From contig WGMT01000047.1 of assembly GCA_016124945.1 (NCBI GenBank), positions 1 to 64,000 on the forward strand: a stretch of 64,000 bases of DNA, read 5' to 3'. The stretch comes from a bacterium. GTDB taxonomy: Bacteria; Chloroflexota; Anaerolineae; Caldilineales; Caldilineaceae. A program made the position numbers and the translations under genes. This document shows, in pieces, positions 58,975 to 64,000 of this stretch. The notes beneath the pieces were generated by a model. The model was given only the letters and a program-made list of their open reading frames with translations, was not told the origin of the DNA and ran no database searches. The stretch's first letter is position 1. Each line of letters opens with the position of its first letter.

Positions 58975-59007
58975 AAAAGGACAACCGCCCTCGACGGTTG
59001 TCCTTTT
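58975..59007 (-). terminator. Intrinsic terminator of the chelatase gene
   Basis: AAAAGGACAACCG, a 7-nt loop and the complement. On the minus strand it ends in a T-run, 28 nt after the chelatase stop. Confidence 0.92.
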
Positions 59008-59034
59008 GACTTTTGCACTTTGCCTTTTGCCTTC

Positions 59035-62000
59035 CTACGCGGTGACAATCCCCTCCAGCCGATCCTCCAGATCCACGTAGATCTCTTTCAACTGCTCAAT
59101 CATCTCATCATCCGCATCCCAGAAGCCGCGCGAATCGGCCTCTAGGAGCCGCCGGGCGATGGCCGCCGTGGCGTGAGGATTGGCTTTGGCCATGCGTTCG
59201 CGCATCTCTTCGTCGAGGACGAAGGTGCCGGCGATGTCGTTGTAGACCCAGCCTTCGACACTGTCGGTGGTGGCGCTCCAGCCGTAGGTGTTGCTGATGC
59301 GGTGTTCGATCTCACGCACGCCTTCGTAGCCATGCACGAGCATGGACTCGTACCACTTGGGGTTGAGCAATTTGGAGCGGGTTTCCAGGCGCACCATCTG
59401 CTCTAAGGACGCGATGCGGTCGTTGATGGCGATGGCCTCGGCCACGAGGACGGGCGGACGCTTGCCGCTGAGTTTTTCGACGCTCTTGGCCACGCCGCCC
59501 AGGTATTCATAGTAGTGATCCACGTCGCTGATGCCGATTTCGAAGCTGTCGATGTTCTGGAAGGCGGCGTCGACGGTGGAGAGGCTGCGCTCCATAATGG
59601 CACGCTGGTTGGTCCAGCCCCCTTTGCGGCTGTAGGCGAACGATTTGCGTGTCATGAACATGTCGCTCAGTTCGTCGTCGTTCTCCCAGTTGCTGCTTTC
59701 CACCAGGTGGTTGACGTTGGCCCCGTACGCGCCCGGCGCATTCGAGAAGACGCGGGTGGCGGCGTCGCTAATGGAGATGCCCAGTTCGGAAGCGTGGGCC
59801 TGGGTGTGCTTGCGCACGAAGTTCATGTCCACGGGTTCGTCGGCCTCGGCGGCCAGGCGCACGGCTTTGTCGAGCAGGTTCATCTGGTGGTGGAAGAGGT
59901 CGCGGAAGATGCCGCTGACGGTCATCACCACGTCGACGCGCGGACGGCCCAGTTCGGCCAGCGGGATCAGCGCCACGTCGGAGATGTTGCCCAACTCGTC
60001 CTCGATGACACGGGCGCCGAGCAGCACCAGCACCTGCGCCACGCCTTCGCAGTCGCTCTTGAGGTTGTCCGTCCCCCACAACACCATGGCCACGGTTTCG
60101 GGCAGGACGCCCTGTTCGGCGCTGAGGCGGGCCAGCATAGACGCCACCAACTTCTGGGCGTTGTCCACGGCCACGGCGGAGGGGACACGCATGGGATCGA
60201 GGGCGTGGATGTTGCGCCCGGTGGGGACGACGGCATCGTTGCGCACAATGTCGTTGCCGGGCGACGGTTGGATGTAGCCGCCGTCCAGGGCGTGGATCAG
60301 GCCGTGGATCTCCTCTTCGGCCACAATGCGGCTCAGGAGATCGTCCAATGCCGCCCACTGGTTGGCCAACAACCCCTTGGGAATGCGCGCCACGTCCTGT
60401 AAATAGGCGTCAACGTCCTCGGTGCTCAGATGCGGCTGCCGCGGGGCATCGACAAAGAGACCAATTGCCTTGTGCAAGACGGCTTCGATATTTTCCCAGC
60501 TTTCCTGGGCGGCGCTGTCGTGTTTCATCTCCTGTTGCAATTGGGCGTAGTCGAGGCCCAGGCCGCGGGCGATGAGGACGGGCAACGCCGGCATTTTTTC
60601 GCCCGTCTTGGGGTGGGTGGCCGGGTTGAAGGTAGCCACCAGCGCCAGGATGTCCACCATTTCGGCCTGCGACGGCGTCTTGCCCAGCACGTGCAGCCCC
60701 AGCGGGATCATGCGGTGTTCCACCTGGATCAGCTCGTGGCCCAGGGTGGCGATGTAGTTGTCTGCGGCGGAGCGACCGTTGGCGTGGGCTTCGATGACAA
60801 TGCCCAGCTTGCCCGCCTGCGCCTGGATGTCTTCGAGCAGTTGGGGGCTGGCCTTCTTTTTGTAGCCCTCGATGCTGTCCTTGAGCAGACGCAGCCCTTT
60901 GTAAAGACCGGCCTGTTGTAGCGGCGGCACCATGTAGCTGATCAGCGTGGCGGCGCCGCGGCGTTTGGCAATCGAACCTTCGCTGGGGTTGTTGACGCTG
61001 TAATAATAGAAGTTGGGCAGGCTCCCCAGCAGACGGTGCGGCCAGCACTCGGCGCCCAGGCCGTTCTGTTTGCCGGGCATGAATTCCAGCGCGCCGTGGG
61101 TGCCGAAGTGGAGCACGGCGTCGGCGGCGTAGACGTGATCGAGCCAGGTGTAGAAGGCGGCGAAACCGTGGTGCGGCGACGCGCCTTTGCCCATCAACAG
61201 GCGCATGGGGTCGCCTTCGTAGCCGAAGCTGGGCTGCACCGCCACGAAGACCTTGCCGAAATAGTCGCCCAAAATGTGGAAGTTGCGACCGTCGTTGAGC
61301 AGTTCGCCCGGCGCGTAGCCCCACAATTCCTCGATTTCGGGGTAGTGGGGGAAGAGCTTGCGGTATGCCGTCACCGGCAGTTGGGCGCCGACGTTGCCTG
61401 TGGTGCCATAGCGCATGGCGTTGCCTTCGACGATGCGTTTGCGCAGCGTTTCGGCGTCGGCGGGCACTTCGACGTCGTAGCCCTGGTCGCGCAGTTCCAC
61501 GAGCAGGCGATGCAGGCTCACGAAGACGTCGAGGTACATGGCGGTGCCGGCATTGCCCATGTTGGGCGGGAAGTTAAAGAGGACGACGGCGATCTTCTTC
61601 TCGGCGTTCTGTTTGCGGTGCAGTTGCACACGGCGGGCGATGCGTTTGGCCGCCAGCGCGATTTCAGGCGCGGCGGGCAGGAACTTGTCCTGTGTGGCGG
61701 TGGGGCCGCCGAAGATGACCGGTTCGGCGCTGCCGTCGAGTTCGGGCAGGGCGATGTTCATGGCCACCTGAATCGGCATCAGCCCCGATTCGTCGGCGCG
61801 CCAGTCTTCGACGCGCTGGTAGGCCAGCGGGATCATCTCCAGGTAGCCGACGTCCACGCCTTCCAGCACCTCACGCGCCTGGTCGGGCCGACTGCCCGCC
61901 ATGCCACCCACCAGCGGGAAGGCCATGCAGTTGATCAGCAGATCCACGGCGGGCAGGGTCTTCTTTAGGGCGGGGTCGAACTTGAGGAAGGCGTCGATGG

Positions 62001-62862
62001 CGGGGCGGAAGTCGAGCATGGCGCTGTAGACGGTGCGCGCTTCGATGCCCTGCGCCTCGATGGAACGGATCAGTTCGTCGAGGTGGGCGGTGTTGCCGCT
62101 GAGGATGATGGCGCGCATGGTGAGCAGGCCCACCGATCCTTTCCACTTGCCCGCGCCGCCGGTGACGGGTTTGCCCTGTGCTTTGCGCCACTGCTGGTAG
62201 CTTTCCATGTCGGCGAAGGGGCCGGGCGCGTCGGGGTGATAGATGGCCAGATCAGGGTAGGCCACCGGTTCCTGGATGGGCAGCTTGCCGCTGTAACCCG
62301 GCACGTAGCGTTCGGTGAGCAGGCAGAGGAAGCGCTCCATGTTTTCGGGCGTGCTGTGCACCAGATAGTCGTGCGAAACGATGAAGGTGTGCAGGTCCCG
62401 CGCCTTGCCGGGGATGAACTTCATGATCTTGGTCATGTTGCGCAGCAGGTCGGTCTGGCGTTTGCCTTCGGAACTGCCTTTCTTGGGGCGCAATTTCTGC
62501 ATGAGGCCGGCAAAGAAGCCCTGTTTCTCGTTGGGATCAGGTGCCGCCAACGAGAGCTTGCCCAGGCGGGTCATGTGGATGAGGGCGGGGTTGCTGGTGA
62601 TGAAGAGCGTGGGGGCCTGGGTCTTGGCTAGCGCCCGCGCCATGGGGCGCACATGTTCTTCGCCGAAGATCATGCTGCCATAGATGAAGTCGGCGCGCAT
62701 TACGTCCTGTTCAAAGCGTTGCCAGTCGTCGTCGCTGCTCAGCTTGGGGTTGCTGTAGAGCGAAAGCTGCACGCCGATGCCGTGGTTGCGCTCAAAGAGC
62801 CGCGCCGCCTCGCGCCACGCCGCGTCCTGGCCGCCGTCCATGGTGATGATGACGTAACGCAT
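59035..62862 (-). CDS. bchH: Magnesium chelatase subunit H-like (BchH/CobN superfamily)
   Basis: A 1,275-residue protein. The start at 62862 (MRYVIITMDGG) is chosen for its GGAGATC site. A DUF3479-type N-terminal domain (to about 160) and the CobN/Mg-chelatase body follow: FNFPPNMGNAGTAMYLDVFVSLHRLL (about 435-460), DHVYAADAVLHFGTHGALEFMPGKQNGLG, YYYSVNNPSEGSIAKRRG and GWTNQRAIMERSLSTVDAAFQNIDSFEIGISDVDHYYEYLGG. These favour BchH over CobN. It inserts Mg2+ into protoporphyrin IX together with BchI/BchD ATPases, which are not in this window. The gene stands alone with its own terminator. Confidence 0.93.
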   Translation of the reverse strand: MRYVIITMDGGQDAAWREAARLFERNHGIGVQLSLYSNPKLSSDDDWQRFEQDVMRADFIYGSMIFGEEHVRPMARALAKTQAPTLFITSNPALIHMTRLGKLSLAAPDPNEKQGFFAGLMQKLRPKKGSSEGKRQTDLLRNMTKIMKFIPGKARDLHTFIVSHDYLVHSTPENMERFLCLLTERYVPGYSGKLPIQEPVAYPDLAIYHPDAPGPFADMESYQQWRKAQGKPVTGGAGKWKGSVGLLTMRAIILSGNTAHLDELIRSIEAQGIEARTVYSAMLDFRPAIDAFLKFDPALKKTLPAVDLLINCMAFPLVGGMAGSRPDQAREVLEGVDVGYLEMIPLAYQRVEDWRADESGLMPIQVAMNIALPELDGSAEPVIFGGPTATQDKFLPAAPEIALAAKRIARRVQLHRKQNAEKKIAVVLFNFPPNMGNAGTAMYLDVFVSLHRLLVELRDQGYDVEVPADAETLRKRIVEGNAMRYGTTGNVGAQLPVTAYRKLFPHYPEIEELWGYAPGELLNDGRNFHILGDYFGKVFVAVQPSFGYEGDPMRLLMGKGASPHHGFAAFYTWLDHVYAADAVLHFGTHGALEFMPGKQNGLGAECWPHRLLGSLPNFYYYSVNNPSEGSIAKRRGAATLISYMVPPLQQAGLYKGLRLLKDSIEGYKKKASPQLLEDIQAQAGKLGIVIEAHANGRSAADNYIATLGHELIQVEHRMIPLGLHVLGKTPSQAEMVDILALVATFNPATHPKTGEKMPALPVLIARGLGLDYAQLQQEMKHDSAAQESWENIEAVLHKAIGLFVDAPRQPHLSTEDVDAYLQDVARIPKGLLANQWAALDDLLSRIVAEEEIHGLIHALDGGYIQPSPGNDIVRNDAVVPTGRNIHALDPMRVPSAVAVDNAQKLVASMLARLSAEQGVLPETVAMVLWGTDNLKSDCEGVAQVLVLLGARVIEDELGNISDVALIPLAELGRPRVDVVMTVSGIFRDLFHHQMNLLDKAVRLAAEADEPVDMNFVRKHTQAHASELGISISDAATRVFSNAPGAYGANVNHLVESSNWENDDELSDMFMTRKSFAYSRKGGWTNQRAIMERSLSTVDAAFQNIDSFEIGISDVDHYYEYLGGVAKSVEKLSGKRPPVLVAEAIAINDRIASLEQMVRLETRSKLLNPKWYESMLVHGYEGVREIEHRISNTYGWSATTDSVEGWVYNDIAGTFVLDEEMRERMAKANPHATAAIARRLLEADSRGFWDADDEMIEQLKEIYVDLEDRLEGIVTA

Positions 62863-62991
62863 AGGGTGATCTCCTGGGTGTGCTATGTTGAGCGCGTCAA
62901 CGGGACTATTTTCGTGGAGCGTAGTGCGTAGTGCGTGTACCGGTGGAGGCACTGAACGCTCGATTGGGTTGTTTGGTGTGTTTGCGTGTGC

Positions 62992-63055
62992 GATGGGTTA
63001 CGACCGCTGATCTTGGCGGGGCAACCCATGTGTGTTTGTGCGGTCGTAACCCATC
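62992..63055. repeat. Hairpin with 16-bp arms upstream of bchH
   Basis: gatgggttacgaccgc (62992-63007) and its exact complement (63040-63055) flank a 32-nt loop. A gtagtgcg repeat like that at 21415-21430 lies at 62917-62935. Confidence 0.85.
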
Positions 63056-63061
63056 CTACGG

Positions 63062-63124
63062 TGAACGAGTCTGAACTACAGAATGCGATGGGAAATCTTG
63101 TGAACGACTCTGAACTACAGGATG
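63062..63124. repeat. Direct repeat tgaacgastctgaactaca
   Basis: Two 24-bp copies (63062-63085, 63101-63124) differ at two positions. The remaining stretch to 63732 shows G-rich gattgggg repeats near 63260 and a partial hairpin near 63425, and no gene that I can support. Confidence 0.75.
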
Positions 63125-63732
63125 GTCAAAAAAAGCGGTTGGTGGGGCGGAAATCATTAAACTCCATTATCAGCCTCGGATAGGCAAATTGACCTAGACA
63201 GTTGGCTAGTCTTTGGACTTTGTACAGGATTTTTTCAGGGGAAGGGGTAGGATTTGAAAAGAGGGAGATTGGGGGATCGGGGATTGGGTTGAGGATGTGG
63301 GGTGGCGGGGGATGACAGCGAATTTAAGGATTATACGAATGGTCTCTGGGAAGCCGATACGGTTTCAGTATTGGGAAGTGGTGTTGGCCGCAATGGGATT
63401 GCTTGAAGGTTTCCCGTGTCAGACGCCGAATTCATTCGGCGGGCTTGATTACCAGAATAATTTCTGAGCCTTCAACACGACGTTTAACCGGAAGACGGAC
63501 CATTCACACCCGTCTCTGCGTCAACGATTCGCGTAATCCTCAAACTCGCTGTCATTTCGTGCCGTGTCAGCAACATCCGCCTCTGCAATCGCCCAATCCC
63601 CCAACCACCTACTCACCACTCGATGTCGGCGTTGCCAGTGGGGACGGTGTACTCAACCCAGACGGCATAGGTGTGGGCAACGGCGTCGCGGTGACTTCGG
63701 CTCTTCGTCCTGTGCCGCTTGCGGGAGGGGAC

Positions 63733-64000
63733 TCACGGCCGCGCCAACGACATCGGCACGCCAAGGATATCGTAGAGCTTCACCTTGGCCGACGCCGCCG
63801 GTGACCTGGCGAACTCGTCTGCAAAGATCGACCAGATCATCGTGTCTCGTGGCACCCCGTCGGAGCGGACGGCGCGGCGGTGGAGGGTGGCTTCGTGGCG
63901 GAAGCCAAGTTTGCGCGGTACCGACGCGCTGCGCAGGTTGGCGGGATCACAGTGGATCTCCACGCGGTCGATCTGCGGCAGTGTGAAGGCGACGCGGGTC
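63733..64000 (-). CDS. GNAT (RimJ/RimL-type) acetyltransferase, partial
   Basis: The minus-strand frame enters from the right edge: RVAFTLPQIDRVEIHCDPANLRSASVPRKLGFRHEATLHRRAVRSDGVPRDTMIWSIFADEF. The CDPANLRSASVPRKLGF motif is the C-terminal acetyl-CoA contact of RimJ/RimL acetyltransferases. The stop is at 63733. The start lies outside. It is not closely related to the tandem-GNAT proteins at the left end. Confidence 0.85.
   Translation of the reverse strand, partial: TRVAFTLPQIDRVEIHCDPANLRSASVPRKLGFRHEATLHRRAVRSDGVPRDTMIWSIFADEFARSPAASAKVKLYDILGVPMSLARP

Noticed and set aside
59515..61968. Long plus-strand ORFs opposite bchH
   Set aside because: His/Val/Gly-rich antisense frames. The minus strand carries the complete chelatase.
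63403..63986. Plus-strand ORFs near the right edge
   Set aside because: Low-complexity, Arg/Pro-rich frames opposite a recognisable GNAT tail.
1..64000. tRNA, rRNA, riboswitch or replication origin
   Set aside because: No cloverleaf, rRNA-like segment, aptamer consensus or DnaA box cluster was recognised by eye.

Overview
The window is GC-rich bacterial chromosome with the hallmarks of a Chloroflexota genome (Anaerolineae, Ardenticatenia or Caldilineae type). These are giant BTAD/NB-ARC/TPR regulators, secreted NHL-repeat and beta-helix proteins ending in a short LP-containing tail, many palindromic intergenic repeats, and a chlorin-type chelatase subunit H. The lineage is an inference from gene content; no rRNA or tRNA gene was seen.

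Region 1 (1-31 kb) looks like a dispersed lanthipeptide (RiPP) locus. Four intact precursor peptides carry nitrile-hydratase-like (NHLP) leaders and short cores that begin RTLRP, hold one inner Cys and end in [ST]SC. Each is followed by a tandem-GNAT protein: one intact, one running off the window edge, one truncated, and one fused to an ArsM-like methyltransferase. Two precursors lie just downstream of a large secreted NHL-repeat protein, separated from it by a long hairpin that overlaps the NHL stop codon. A fifth precursor is broken. A LanM synthetase with a CCG zinc motif is translationally coupled to a prolyl oligopeptidase that could remove leaders. Two BTAD regulators and one decayed one lie among these genes. 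Direct repeats with the 11-bp period known for SARP/BTAD operators lie in front of three transcription units. No exporter was found. The LanM gene carries about eight translated copies of a palindromic 105-bp repeat.

Region 2 (29-37 kb) is ordinary: an HK/RR pair, a secreted PPC-like protein, a MarR-GH13-AlkD operon, a TspO-like membrane protein and a methyltransferase.

Region 3 (37-53.8 kb) is a dense toxin-antitoxin island: DUF4160/DUF2442, HigBA twice, DUF433/DUF5615, VapBC-type pairs, a BrnT-antitoxin fusion, TumE/TumA, a nucleotidyltransferase pair and an AAA/DUF4143 ATPase. Nearly all are on the minus strand. Between them lie at least 14 copies of the 3' end of a DUF2442 gene and at least 10 copies of the 3' end of a higA gene, often fused in the same way and in places tandem. 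Three copies of an unrecognised protein family overlap these cassettes by 4 nt. A protoglobin with a truncated redoxin gene and a divergent HxlR regulator is embedded.

Region 4 (53.8-58.9 kb) is distinctly AT-rich and probably acquired: a CPBP-family membrane protein, a NACHT NTPase with many membrane segments, an integron-type integrase remnant and an HNH nuclease.

Region 5 (59-64 kb) holds a full-length magnesium/cobalt chelatase subunit H (BchH-like) and a partial GNAT gene at the right edge.
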